Shown here: positions 15,262 to 24,419 of the stretch, piece by piece
Position numbering within the stretch: position 1 is the first letter of the stretch
Layout: each line of letters opens with the position of its first letter
Assembly: GCA_965276635.1 (NCBI GenBank)
Contig: CBDIBC010000003.1
Span: forward strand, 372,001-436,000
From: CBDIBC01 sp965276635
Lineage (GTDB): Bacteria > Actinomycetota > Acidimicrobiia > Acidimicrobiales > Palsa-688
Direction of reading: 5' to 3'
Length of the DNA: 64,000 nt
Program-made: the position numbers and the translations under genes
The notes under the pieces: generated by a model
Databases searched by the model: none
What the model was told of the DNA's origin: nothing
What the model saw: the letters and a program-made list of their open reading frames with translations, nothing else

Positions 15262-16653
15262 ATGGGACGATCCGCCGCCGTGTTCGACCTGGACCGCACC
15301 CTCCTGGCCGGATCCAGCACCCCGGTGATCAACGATGCCCTCTTCGAGGTCGGCCTCACCAGCCGCCGTAGCATCCCCGGGCAGGGGCTGATGATGCAGC
15401 TGTACCGGCTGGCCGGCGAGTCACTGCCCTCCATGGCGCTGGCTCGGGTCGCCGCTCTGACGATGCGGGGCAAGCCGGTGGCCGATGCGGTGCGCGCCGC
15501 TGACATCGCCGCCGACCGGCTGGTGCGCGACATCCTGCCCTACGCCTACCCGCTCCTCGCCTGGCATCGCGACCACGGGCGCCTGTTGCTGCTGGCCACG
15601 ACGACCCCCGCCGACCTGGTGCGCCCGCTGGCCGAGCGGCTGGGCTTCGACGACGTGGTGGCCACCCGGTGGGGTCGCGCCGTCGACCGCCACGGGGTGG
15701 AGCGCTACACCGGCGGGGTGGAGGGCGGGTTCGTGTGGGCCCTCGGCAAGCTCGTCGCTGTCCGACGATGGGCCGAGGCGCGAGACGTCAGCCTGGGCGA
15801 TTCGTGGGCGTACTCCGACAGCGTCTACGACCTGCCGCTCCTGGAGGCGGTAGGCCATCCCACGGCCATCAACCCCGACCCCCGCCTCCTGGCGGCCGCC
15901 GCCCTCCAGCGGTGGCCCGTTGTCCACCTCGACGCCCCGCCGGGCGTGCCCAAGCTGCTCGGCGCGGAGCTGATCGACGTGGTGAAGCTCCTCACCCCTT
16001 GCGCCGTGTTCCCTTACGCCCGCTTCGACATCGTCGGACGTGAGCACATCCCACGCCGGGGCGCCGCCATCGTGGCCGCCAACCACCGCAGCTACTTCGA
16101 TCCGGTGCCCATCAGCCGCGCCATCTTCGACGCCGGGCGGCGTCCCCGGGCCATGGCCAAGAAGGAGCTGTTCGACGCTCCGCTCATCGGTCCCCTCCTG
16201 CGGGCCAGCGGCGGCATCTGCGTGGATCGGGACGAGGACCCGACGGCCGCCCTGTTCGAGGCCGAGGCCGCTCTTCGTGCGGGCGAGCTCATCGCCATGA
16301 CCCCCCAGGGCACGATCCCGCGAGGCCAGGCCTTCTTCGAAGCGCGCCTGACCGGCAAGACGGGCGCGGCCCGGCTGGCGGCGGCGACCGGCGCGCCGGT
16401 GATACCCGTCGGGATCTGGGGGAGCGAGCTGGTGTGGCCCCGCTCGTCCCGGCGGCCCCACGTCACCCAGGTGCTGTCCCCGCCCGTAGTCCGCGTCCGT
16501 ATCGGCCCCCCGGTCGGGGGACTGACGGGAGCCGACGCCAGGACGGACACCGAGCGGATCATGAGCGCCGTCAGCGACCTGCTGCCTGCGGCGGCACACA
16601 TCCGACGCATCCCGACGCCAGCTGAGCTGGCCCTGACGCAGCCGGCGCGCTGA
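15262..16653 (+). CDS. HAD hydrolase fused to 1-acylglycerol-3-phosphate acyltransferase
   Basis: A 463-residue fusion. Residues 1-220 are a HAD-IB (SerB-type) phosphatase with the nucleophile motif FDLDRTLL and the C-terminal acidic motif SDSVYDLPLLEAVG. Residues 245-440 are a PlsC acyltransferase with the catalytic NHRSYFD (HX4D). Motif III reads TPQGTIPRG instead of the usual FPEGTRS, a variant also seen in mycobacterial HAD-PlsC proteins. The pair could acylate lysophosphatidic acid and then dephosphorylate the product to diacylglycerol. It starts at ATG 15262 and is convergent with the PlsC gene at 16702. Confidence 0.9.
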   Translation: MGRSAAVFDLDRTLLAGSSTPVINDALFEVGLTSRRSIPGQGLMMQLYRLAGESLPSMALARVAALTMRGKPVADAVRAADIAADRLVRDILPYAYPLLAWHRDHGRLLLLATTTPADLVRPLAERLGFDDVVATRWGRAVDRHGVERYTGGVEGGFVWALGKLVAVRRWAEARDVSLGDSWAYSDSVYDLPLLEAVGHPTAINPDPRLLAAAALQRWPVVHLDAPPGVPKLLGAELIDVVKLLTPCAVFPYARFDIVGREHIPRRGAAIVAANHRSYFDPVPISRAIFDAGRRPRAMAKKELFDAPLIGPLLRASGGICVDRDEDPTAALFEAEAALRAGELIAMTPQGTIPRGQAFFEARLTGKTGAARLAAATGAPVIPVGIWGSELVWPRSSRRPHVTQVLSPPVVRVRIGPPVGGLTGADARTDTERIMSAVSDLLPAAAHIRRIPTPAELALTQPAR

Positions 16654-16701
16654 GCGTACGACGTCCGCTACCCGGGTGACTGAGGACACCTGGCGTCGTG
16701 G

Positions 16702-17691
16702 CTAGGGCGACGGCCACCGGTGCTCGTGGGCGCGGTCCCGGCGAGCACGACGAGAGGGACCGAGCGCCCAGGTGCGCCGCCACGCACCCGCCGCCTCGGG
16801 GCCGGTCAGCGACGGTGTGGTGCGAGCCGCGGCCCTCCGGCGGGCGGTCCACCAGTCCGTGGTCTGCTCGTCGGCCAGGGCGGCAACGGCCTGCTCGACG
16901 CGGTCGGCCAGGGCGCGGGCGTCGTCGCCGGGCCGGGGCCGGATGGCAGAGCCGAAGGTCACCTGCGTGGTGCCGGGCCGCAGGCGGGTGGCCCGGCGGG
17001 GGAGGATGACCCGGGTGCCCTCCAGGTGGACCGGGACCAGGGGACGCCCGGTCCGGGTGGCCAACCAGGCGGCACCGGCCCGGTGGTTCTGCCCCCAGCC
17101 GTCCGGGCTGCGACCGCCCTCGGGGAAGATCAGCAGGCTCCAGCCGTCGTCGAGCAGGTCCGCCAGCCGCTTGGCGGAGGCGCGGTGCACTCGCGTCCGT
17201 TCGATGGGAACCGTGTTGAGCAGCAGGGCGAACGTGGCGGCTTTGGTCCGGGTGTCGAAGAAGTAGTCGGCGGCGCCAGCCACCACCAGGCGATGGCGCC
17301 ACGGCTCGGGGATCACCGACAGCAGCAGCGGGGTGTCGAGGTGGCTGGCATGGTTGGCCGCGAAAATGACCGGTTCGTCGAGGTGGGCCAGGCGGTCCGT
17401 GCCCCCCACCGACGGCGCGGCGACGGCGCGTATCAGCGGGCGGGTGACGGCTTCGTGCAGGAGCAGCCGGGCTACACGCGCCGGATAGCGGCGGGCCCAG
17501 TCGGTGTCGTAGTCCACGCCCAGGGTGCGCTTCGGCGCCGGGCGCGGCACGGAGTCGGGCCAGTCGGGGGCGGCCAGCGGGAAGGCGGACGGCAGACGCG
17601 GCCGGTGCCCCCGCATCGTTGACCGCACCAGGTCGGGGGTGACCGGAAGGCGGCGCTGCGGGGTGGCGCCGCCCGGCAGGCTCGAGCGCAT
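16702..17691 (-). CDS. PlsC-type glycerolipid acyltransferase
   Basis: The 329-residue protein starts at ATG 17691, which overlaps the preceding stop by one base. The acyltransferase core at about 100-290 has NHASHLD (HX4D) and LIFPEGGRSPDG (motif III). The N-terminal 75 residues are basic and Pro-rich, without a clear signal peptide. It is the last gene of a four-gene minus-strand operon with a fatty acyl-CoA reductase, a dehydrogenase and a LarA-like protein, so its acyl acceptor may be an unusual one such as an alkyl or fatty-alcohol derivative. The acceptor is inference only. Confidence 0.85.
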   Translation of the reverse strand: MRSSLPGGATPQRRLPVTPDLVRSTMRGHRPRLPSAFPLAAPDWPDSVPRPAPKRTLGVDYDTDWARRYPARVARLLLHEAVTRPLIRAVAAPSVGGTDRLAHLDEPVIFAANHASHLDTPLLLSVIPEPWRHRLVVAGAADYFFDTRTKAATFALLLNTVPIERTRVHRASAKRLADLLDDGWSLLIFPEGGRSPDGWGQNHRAGAAWLATRTGRPLVPVHLEGTRVILPRRATRLRPGTTQVTFGSAIRPRPGDDARALADRVEQAVAALADEQTTDWWTARRRAAARTTPSLTGPEAAGAWRRTWALGPSRRARRDRAHEHRWPSP

Positions 17692-19280
17692 CAGTGCACG
17701 TCCGCCAGCATGATCGGCGGGCAGTGGAAGTGCGAGATCGTCGGCTGCGGACCGACGGTGTCACTGGCCATCTCCAGGGCGTCGCTCAGGGTGGACGCGG
17801 GCTTGAACCCTAGGCGCCGCACCGCCTTCGGGTCGCCGCCGACGATGATGACACTGCCCAGGTGCTCCAGGGCGTGGGCACCCCAGTACCACATGTAGAA
17901 GGGGTGGACACCATGGTAGGCGTGGGTCGTGCGGTACAGGTGGCGGTACCATTCGTCGGTGGCGAAGCGGGTCTCGTAGGTCTTCTCGATCTCTACCGGA
18001 TCGGTGGTCTCGGCCAGCACCTCCTCGAAGAAGTCGATGTAGGACGGATGGTGCACGGGGTGGAAGGCCCAGGGGGTGGGGTGGCTGAGGATGGCCACGC
18101 CTCCCTCGCGGACGATCGGCTTCCCCCGGTACAGGTTGAACAGGTACCCGAGGCCCATGCACATGACGAGGATCGGGTTCATGATCGAGTTCACGTTGTA
18201 GGGGCAGATGTGCGGGAGGCCGAACAGGGCCACGTCGGTCTGCCCCTTGACATGCACCAGCTGCTGGCGGTAGACGTCCTCGGTGGTGGCGGCGTGCACC
18301 GCTTCCACCTCGCCAGCGTGGACGCTGACCAGCTGGTGGGGTGCCTTGATGCTCTGGAAGATGGACCTGGCGGTGCGCGCCGGCGTCACCGCCAGGGCAC
18401 GCGTCACCCCGGTGTAGGCGGCCCGGTCGCGGGCGCCCCACTCCCACTCCCGCTTCTGCAGGAACGCCATCGGCTTGGGGAAGGTGTCGTTGTTCAAGGT
18501 GGTCTCGATCTGGAACACCGTGATCCCGGCGTCGGCGATGAGCCGGCCCATCCGCCAGTTCGACGAGTGCAGCTCCGAGTGGTGCTGGTCCATGAACGAC
18601 GTGCTGGCGCGCATGGTCTGCACGTTGTGGTGATGGCGCAGGCTGCGGTAGCTGGCCAGGCCGGTGGCCACGCTCTTGTGGCCGCCGTCCATGGCGACCA
18701 GGTTGATGTTGACGTAGACGAGCAGGTCGGACTCGGCCGCCCGCTTGTTGATCTCCACGTCCTCGCCCTGATCGGTCTGGCCCAGGTGGACGAGACCGTC
18801 GGGGTCCTCGGCGTCGTGCTGGAGCAGGAGGCCGTGGGGAGCGAAGGAGTCGTAGATGCGGTCCCCGAGCGCATGGCGCAGCTCGGCCTCGGTCATCCGA
18901 CGATGCAGGGCCAGGGCGCAGATGAGCACGACGTCGTCGACGCCTGCCGTGGCCGCCATGTCGAGGACGGCCTCGATGACCCGCTGGCGGTTGTCCGGCT
19001 GCTGCATCGGCGGTAAGGGGAGGGAGATGTCGTCGAAGGCGATGGTGAGCCGCATACCGGGGTTCAGCAGCTCCGGCAGCGGAGCGCTGTCCCCTCGCGG
19101 GTGGAGGAGGGCGTCGACCACGGCCTGCTCGGGGTCGCGCGCCGCGTCGACGGCCTCGGGGGCGTAGATGACACGCGAACGTTCGGCCGGGAGTCGTTCC
19201 AGCCGGAAGCCCTCACCGTGCCAGGTGAGGATGGGCGGGGTCGAGCGGTCGACCTCCAGGACGAAGCCGGGGCGAGGCAT
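17691..19280 (-). CDS. LarA-like (DUF2088) protein
   Basis: The 529 residues from ATG 19280 match the lactate racemase/DUF2088 superfamily, which uses a nickel-pincer nucleotide to move hydride on 2-hydroxyacids. The N-terminal domain carries FDDISLPLP and the His-bearing LHRRMTEAELRHALGD. A His/Lys/Gly-rich part (MDGGHKSVATGL, SLRHHHN) and a long C-terminal domain follow. LarB, LarC and LarE, which build the cofactor, are not in the window. Its place in a lipid-reduction operon suggests a hydride-transfer step on a hydroxylated lipid precursor; the real substrate is unknown. Confidence 0.72.
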   Translation of the reverse strand: MPRPGFVLEVDRSTPPILTWHGEGFRLERLPAERSRVIYAPEAVDAARDPEQAVVDALLHPRGDSAPLPELLNPGMRLTIAFDDISLPLPPMQQPDNRQRVIEAVLDMAATAGVDDVVLICALALHRRMTEAELRHALGDRIYDSFAPHGLLLQHDAEDPDGLVHLGQTDQGEDVEINKRAAESDLLVYVNINLVAMDGGHKSVATGLASYRSLRHHHNVQTMRASTSFMDQHHSELHSSNWRMGRLIADAGITVFQIETTLNNDTFPKPMAFLQKREWEWGARDRAAYTGVTRALAVTPARTARSIFQSIKAPHQLVSVHAGEVEAVHAATTEDVYRQQLVHVKGQTDVALFGLPHICPYNVNSIMNPILVMCMGLGYLFNLYRGKPIVREGGVAILSHPTPWAFHPVHHPSYIDFFEEVLAETTDPVEIEKTYETRFATDEWYRHLYRTTHAYHGVHPFYMWYWGAHALEHLGSVIIVGGDPKAVRRLGFKPASTLSDALEMASDTVGPQPTISHFHCPPIMLADVH

Positions 19281-19293
19281 GCGAACGTACTCC

Positions 19294-20472
19294 CTATCTC
19301 TTCTTCTCGTGGCGCAGGTCGAACGCGATCTTGACCGCTCCGCGCCGACCGGCGGCCGCCGCGTGCTCGATGGCCTCGGCGTAGCGGTCGAGGGGGTAGG
19401 TGGCGGTGACGAGCTGCTGCAGGCCGACGTGGTCGACCAGCTCGGTGGCGAGATCGAAGCTGTGCCGTCCCCCCGCCCGAGCTTCGGGACCGTAGGTGTA
19501 GGCGCCGGTCAGCTGCACCTCCCGCTGCCACAGCGGGGTGAGGTCCACCGACAGGTGCCCGGGCATGCCGAGCAAGACGATGGTGCCGCCGGGAGCGGCG
19601 ACGGCGAGGGCGTCGGCGATGGATGCCGGCGAGCCGACGCAGTCGACGACCAGGGAGGCTCCGCCAGTGAGCTGGCCGTTGTCGAGGATCCAGCTCCCGG
19701 TGGCCCGCCGGACGGCGCGTCGCAGCTCATCGGGCTCGGCGATCGTCGTGGCGCCGAGCCTGGCCGCCAGGTGCTGCTGCGCTGGATGCTTGGCCACGGC
19801 CAGGACCCGGTCGACGTCGTCGCGCAGCCGGGCCAGGGCGGCGATGGTGACCAGCCCGAGCGTGCCCGCACCGATCACCACGGCTAGGCCGTCGTCGGGC
19901 GCCGGCCCGGCGAGGGCACCGTGCACACCGCAGGCGGTCGGCTCGATCAACACCGCCGCCTCGTCGCTGAACGACTCGGGCACCGGTCGCAGCTGGGTCG
20001 GGTGGGCCACCAGCGCCCCGGACCAGCCGCCGCCGACGTCGGCGTTGAAGCCGGTCTGCAGACCGGGGGCCAGATGGCCGCCGACCAGGTGGTGGCAGCG
20101 CTGGGTCGCGCCCCGGGCACAGGGCCCGCACGGGGGGCGGATGCCGCGCACGGCGCAGGCCAGCGCCGGTTGGAGCACGACCCGCCGGTCGTCCTCGGTC
20201 CGCGCCACCACCTCGTGGCCGGGGACGAACGGGAAGGAGACGACCGGCTCGAACCATCGCGACGACCGCCCGTCGACGGTGGCCAGGTCGCTGCCGCAGA
20301 TCCCCGACAGCAGTGGCCGCACCCTCACCCAGTCGTCGGCGGGCTTCGCCGGGGTATCCAGCTCGACTAGGCGCAGCGGCCCGTACCGGCCCCCGGCCCC
20401 GCCCCGGAGGGTGGACGCCACCCGGGCGGTGGCGAAGCGTGGGGCGGAACGCTCCACCCGCAGACCCCTCAT
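19294..20472 (-). CDS. zinc-dependent alcohol dehydrogenase (MDR family)
   Basis: The protein has 392 residues; ATG 20472 overlaps the upstream stop by 4 bp. Catalytic zinc ligands appear as SGICGSD, PGHE and later IEPTACGVH; a Cys-rich lobe (CAVRGIRPPCGPCARGATQ, then RC) matches the structural zinc site. The NAD(P)-binding part has VIGAGTLGLVTIAAL. MDR enzymes interconvert alcohols and aldehydes or ketones. Next to a fatty acyl-CoA reductase the likely substrate is a long-chain alcohol or aldehyde, but the sequence does not decide it. 13 bp separate it from the LarA-like gene. Confidence 0.88.
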   Translation of the reverse strand: MRGLRVERSAPRFATARVASTLRGGAGGRYGPLRLVELDTPAKPADDWVRVRPLLSGICGSDLATVDGRSSRWFEPVVSFPFVPGHEVVARTEDDRRVVLQPALACAVRGIRPPCGPCARGATQRCHHLVGGHLAPGLQTGFNADVGGGWSGALVAHPTQLRPVPESFSDEAAVLIEPTACGVHGALAGPAPDDGLAVVIGAGTLGLVTIAALARLRDDVDRVLAVAKHPAQQHLAARLGATTIAEPDELRRAVRRATGSWILDNGQLTGGASLVVDCVGSPASIADALAVAAPGGTIVLLGMPGHLSVDLTPLWQREVQLTGAYTYGPEARAGGRHSFDLATELVDHVGLQQLVTATYPLDRYAEAIEHAAAAGRRGAVKIAFDLRHEKKR

Positions 20473-22838
20473 GCCCGGCTCCGAGTCCGGGGGCCGATCG
20501 GCAGCAACGGCCGCGGGCCGCCGGGCGCCTTCGGCCAGTGCTCGACGTGCCATCCCCGCTTGCGGGCGATGGCGGCCAGCTTGGTCTCGGGGTTTACCGC
20601 GACCGGGTGGCCGACGGCCTCGAGCATGGGGAGGTCGCTCGCCGAGTCGGCATAGGCGACGCTCTGCTCCAGGTCGAGGCCGTGGGTGCGGGCGTAGTCG
20701 GCCATGATCAGGGCCCGGGCCTCGCCTGTCGGCGGTGCCGTCACCAGCTCACCGTCGAAGCGACCCCGCTGCTCGCCGAGCGATGCGCAGACGACATCGT
20801 CGAACAGTGGCCGGATGGGGTCGATAACCACGTCGAGGGCGCCGGTGATGAGCAGGGTGCGGTGGCCGCGCTGGCGATGCTCGCGCACCCGCCGGATCCC
20901 GGCGGGGAAGGACTTGGTCAGGACCAGGTCGGCGAACAGCTCCCAGCCGTCGGCCCGCAGCCGGTCGACGGGGGCGTCCTCGTACCGCCGGTAGAAGGCC
21001 CGCAGGAAGTCGCCCCGGTCGGACCGGTCCAGGGCCAGCAGCCGGGGTGCCTCCTTGAGGGTGCGCAGCACGAAGCGCAGCCGGTCCGGCCCGTCCTGGT
21101 GGCGGGTGGCCAGCCACGAGTAGGAGTCCACCACGTTCGACGCGATAAGGGTGTTCTCCAGGTCGAACACGGCCAGATGGCGCTCGGGTGCCAGGACCGC
21201 CCGCCGGCCCCGGTCCTCCCGGGACAGCCCCGTGGCCCCCTTGGTGCTCCGACGGACGGCGCTCCCGGCAGCCGGCGCCTGGCGGACCCGGGCGTGGGCC
21301 ACCACGGAGGGGAGGTACACGTCGTGGCAGTACTGGCGCCAGTCCAGCACCGCCGGGTCGAAGCAGAAGTCGCCCTGGTCCTCGGCTGGGAGCGTGTCCC
21401 ACAGCTCGATGAGGCGATCCACGCGGAAGATGGCCTCGGTCTCGGTGTACGCCCCATACAGCTCCACATAGCTGAGCGCCCGCTCCGCCTCCTCGCGACG
21501 CTCCTCGAGGCGGGCAGCCAACTCGGCCTGCTGGCCGCGCAGGGGGAGGGACTGCAGGGCCCGCTCTGCACCGTTGAGGGCTCGGGTCGTCTGGCGCAGC
21601 TGCCGCTGCACCCGGTTGCGGCCGGGGAACGACCACTCGGGAACGGTGATGGGCTGGTCTCGGCTGTCGGCCAGGGGGTGCTCGGTGAACCACTCCCGCA
21701 CTAGGTCGACCAGCTGCCGGTAGCGCAGCGGGTTCCGCGCTCCCGACGCGGCGTGGAACACGTCGGGCTGCTCCTGCGGCCCGCGTGCGGCCACGGCCAG
21801 GATGGTGGCTACCACCAAATCGACGGGGATGACGTCGATGACGCCCTCGGGGATGCCAGGGAACTCTCGCAGGAGCCCGCGGGCGTAGCCGATGATCACC
21901 GGGTCGGCCATCCGGAAGCCCCGGATCCAGCCCGGGTGCGGCTCGGCCAGCGCGGCCTCGATGATCGACGGTCGGACGATGGTGAGCGGGAGGTCGCCGC
22001 GTGTGTCGAGCAGGGCGCGCTCGCCGAGGGCCTTGGTGAAGGCGTAGGCGTCGGGCCAGCCCAGCCCCTGGGCTCGGGCCTTGCCCAGGGTGACCATCCG
22101 CTCCTCCACCCAGTCCTGGCGGAACCGCTCGGCGCGAGCGGCGAGCAACGGCGTCCCGGCCGCGCCCAGCTCGCTGCGGGCGTGGCCCTGGAACCGTCCG
22201 AGCATCGTCGGATCGCGACTGTCGGCGTCAGCGTCGGCGCGCGCCCGGCGGGCGGCGTCGACCTCTGGGCGCCACTCCACCTCCGTCGACCATGGCGTCT
22301 CGGGGAGGATCGCCTCCGGTGCCGGCCCCCGCCGACTGCCGGCCACGTAGGCGGTGGACACGGCTATCAGGTGGGGGAGATCGCCCGTTGGATGGAGATC
22401 GCCGAGGGTGGCGGCCACCCGGGACGGCCCCAGCAGGTTGATCTCCACGGCGGCGTCGAGTGGAGAGTCGAAGCTGACCGTGGCCGCCGAGTGGATGACG
22501 GTGCGACAGCTGGCGAGCAGGGCCCGGCCGGCGTCGTCGAGGCCCAGCCCATCCGTGCCGACGTCCCCGGCCACGACCTGGACCCGTCGTTCCATCTCCC
22601 CGGCGAAATCGTCGCCGAGCGCATGGCGCAGCCGGTCGAAGCAGTTGTTCCGGAGCAGCTCACGCCGGACCCGGTTGGCCGCGCCACGCCGTCCCGGCCG
22701 CACGAGCAGCACCAGCTCGCTGTCGGGCACGCAGCGCAGGAGGCGTTCGGCCACGGCGGTCCCGAGGAAGCCGGTGGCACCCGTCAACCCGATCCGCGTT
22801 CCCCCGAGCACGTCACGGAGCATCCCTCTGTCTACCAT
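20469..22838 (-). CDS. fatty acyl-CoA reductase fused to HAD-IB hydrolase
   Basis: A 789-residue fusion heading the operon. Residues 5-500 are a male-sterility-type acyl-CoA reductase: Rossmann motif GLTGATGFLGTAVAERLL, the catalytic YAFTK (YxxxK) and the C-terminal sterile domain. From about residue 555 lies a HAD-IB domain, AVFDLENTL, with late motif ADSASDLPMLEAVG. Its first motif has Glu where the general acid Asp (DxD) is expected, so phosphatase activity may be altered. The reductase would yield fatty aldehydes or alcohols from acyl-CoA with NADPH. The start at ATG 22838 is chosen over 22823; neither has a clear ribosome site. Confidence 0.88.
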   Translation of the reverse strand: MVDRGMLRDVLGGTRIGLTGATGFLGTAVAERLLRCVPDSELVLLVRPGRRGAANRVRRELLRNNCFDRLRHALGDDFAGEMERRVQVVAGDVGTDGLGLDDAGRALLASCRTVIHSAATVSFDSPLDAAVEINLLGPSRVAATLGDLHPTGDLPHLIAVSTAYVAGSRRGPAPEAILPETPWSTEVEWRPEVDAARRARADADADSRDPTMLGRFQGHARSELGAAGTPLLAARAERFRQDWVEERMVTLGKARAQGLGWPDAYAFTKALGERALLDTRGDLPLTIVRPSIIEAALAEPHPGWIRGFRMADPVIIGYARGLLREFPGIPEGVIDVIPVDLVVATILAVAARGPQEQPDVFHAASGARNPLRYRQLVDLVREWFTEHPLADSRDQPITVPEWSFPGRNRVQRQLRQTTRALNGAERALQSLPLRGQQAELAARLEERREEAERALSYVELYGAYTETEAIFRVDRLIELWDTLPAEDQGDFCFDPAVLDWRQYCHDVYLPSVVAHARVRQAPAAGSAVRRSTKGATGLSREDRGRRAVLAPERHLAVFDLENTLIASNVVDSYSWLATRHQDGPDRLRFVLRTLKEAPRLLALDRSDRGDFLRAFYRRYEDAPVDRLRADGWELFADLVLTKSFPAGIRRVREHRQRGHRTLLITGALDVVIDPIRPLFDDVVCASLGEQRGRFDGELVTAPPTGEARALIMADYARTHGLDLEQSVAYADSASDLPMLEAVGHPVAVNPETKLAAIARKRGWHVEHWPKAPGGPRPLLPIGPRTRSRA

Positions 22839-22953
22839 CTGGTAGAGGTGGTGGGGAGTAGCGTGTGCATCCAGCAGATGTGATGAACTGTGTCGCCACC
22901 AGGTCAGCATGCTCGGCCCCCGCCTCTGACCTGCCGGACGAAAGGTTTCTGAG

Positions 22954-23691
22954 GTGCCACGAGAAGACGTGCTGGTCCGGACGGTGGTGGAGTTGGCGGA
23001 CAACCTGGTCGACGACTTCGACGTCATCGACCTGCTGAGCCTCTTGAGCGACCGCTGCGTGGACGTGCTGGACGTGACCGCCGCCGGGGTGATGCTGGCA
23101 TCGCCGACCGGTGACCTACGGGTGGCGGCGTCGTCCAGCGAGGCCATGCGTGTCCTCGAGCTCCTAGAGCTGCAGGCGAGTGAGGGTCCCTGCGTCGACG
23201 CCTTCCACCGCGGTGCTCCCGTCGTGCACGCCGAGCTCTCGGCCGTGGACGGACGGTGGCCAAGCTTCTCGCCTGCGGCCATCGAGCGCGGCTTCCGTGC
23301 CGTGCACGCGCTGCCGATGCGGCTCCGTGGCACCCCGATCGGGGCGCTGAACCTGTTCCGCAGCCGGCCCGGCGCGCTCGCCGAGGCCGATCTGATCGTG
23401 GCCCAGGCACTGGCCGATGTCGCGACCATCACCATCCTTCAGCACCAGGCATCGGTCGATGCGCAGCTCCTGACGACGCAGCTGAACGAGGCGTTGCAGA
23501 GTCGCATCGCCATCGAGCAGGCGAAGGGCATGGTCAGCCAGGCAACCGGAGTCGACATGGACACCGCGTTCCGACGCTTGCGGATGCACTCCCGCAACCA
23601 CAACCATCGCCTTTCCGATGTTGCCCGTCAGGTGGCCGGCGGCCAGATCCGTCCGACCGCGCTCGACACCCTGACGAAGCGTCGCCCCTGA
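22954..23691 (+). CDS. GAF-ANTAR domain antiterminator/sensor
   Basis: The 245 residues start at GTG 22954 with AAAGG upstream. Residues 15-160 form a GAF sensory domain (ASEGPCVDAFHRGAPV, GAPIGALNLF-like strand LRGTPIGALNLFRSRPG). Residues 175-235 form an ANTAR RNA-binding domain with the hallmark RIAIEQAKGMVSQATGVD and AFRRLRMHSRNHNHRLSDVA. ANTAR proteins bind paired hexaloop RNA hairpins and prevent transcription termination. This version looks fully functional. It is divergent from the FAR operon (115-bp gap) and followed by a second GAF-ANTAR gene 19 bp later. Confidence 0.92.
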   Translation: MPREDVLVRTVVELADNLVDDFDVIDLLSLLSDRCVDVLDVTAAGVMLASPTGDLRVAASSSEAMRVLELLELQASEGPCVDAFHRGAPVVHAELSAVDGRWPSFSPAAIERGFRAVHALPMRLRGTPIGALNLFRSRPGALAEADLIVAQALADVATITILQHQASVDAQLLTTQLNEALQSRIAIEQAKGMVSQATGVDMDTAFRRLRMHSRNHNHRLSDVARQVAGGQIRPTALDTLTKRRP

Positions 23692-23710
23692 GTGTGGGTA
23701 GGAGCCGGTC

Positions 23711-24409
23711 GTGACGGACGGGCGCTTGGCTCGCATCCTCGCCGTGTTGACCGCGGAGGCGTCTCCGCCCGGGGGGACAAGGTGGCTGTGCGAAGCGGTT
23801 GCCGAGGAGACGGCGACGAGCGGGGCCGGCCTCATCCTCTTTCCCGGCGAGGTGCCGCAGCGGTCGTTGTCCACCACGGACAGCACTGCGCTCGAGATAG
23901 ATGACCTGCAGTTCACGTTCGGAGAGGGCCCCTCCATAGACGCCCATTCCGTCGGCGTTCCCGTCCTCGAGCCGGATCTGACCAGACCAGAAGCCACCAA
24001 CCGGTGGCCGGCGTTCGCTCCTCCGGCTCTGGCGGCCGGCGCAGGGGCCGTCTTCGGCTTCCCTGTGCGCATGGGCGCCGCACGCCTCGGTGCCCTGAGC
24101 CTCTATCGAGACCGGCCCGGCGCGCTCAACGGCGATCAACACGCAGGGGCGGTCGCCGTCGCCGAGATCGCTGCGATCGTCATCTTGGCCCTCCAAGCCA
24201 ATGCCCCGGTCGAGGGCATCGCTCGCGAGCTCGATTCCGGTGACGGGTTCCGTTACGTCGTCCACCAGGCGTCGGGGATGGTCGCCGTGCAACTCGGCGT
24301 CTCCGTCGGCGAGGCTCTGGTCCGACTGCGCGCCGTGGCGTTCGGCACGGACACGCCGCTGATCTCTGTCGCCGAGGATGTCGTCGGGCGCCGTTGGCAC
24401 TTTGAGTAG
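23711..24409 (+). CDS. GAF-ANTAR domain protein, degenerate ANTAR
   Basis: The 232 residues start at GTG 23711, in tandem with the previous gene. The GAF domain (residues 15-160) is well kept, with TFGEGPSIDAHSVGVPV and ARLGALSLYRDRPGAL. In the ANTAR part the usual IEQAKG is replaced by VVHQASGMVAVQLGVSV, and the final helix is short, so RNA binding may be weaker or different. Tandem GAF-ANTAR pairs suggest a heterodimer or a sensing pair where one member has specialised. The neighbour on the other strand is a sigma-like protein that converges on it. Confidence 0.87.
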   Translation: MTDGRLARILAVLTAEASPPGGTRWLCEAVAEETATSGAGLILFPGEVPQRSLSTTDSTALEIDDLQFTFGEGPSIDAHSVGVPVLEPDLTRPEATNRWPAFAPPALAAGAGAVFGFPVRMGAARLGALSLYRDRPGALNGDQHAGAVAVAEIAAIVILALQANAPVEGIARELDSGDGFRYVVHQASGMVAVQLGVSVGEALVRLRAVAFGTDTPLISVAEDVVGRRWHFE

Positions 24410-24419
24410 CCGCCGCACA

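Noticed and set aside
20313..21704. plus-strand frame opposite the reductase-HAD fusion
   Set aside because: It mirrors strongly conserved FAR/HAD coding sequence, has no ribosome site and no domain.
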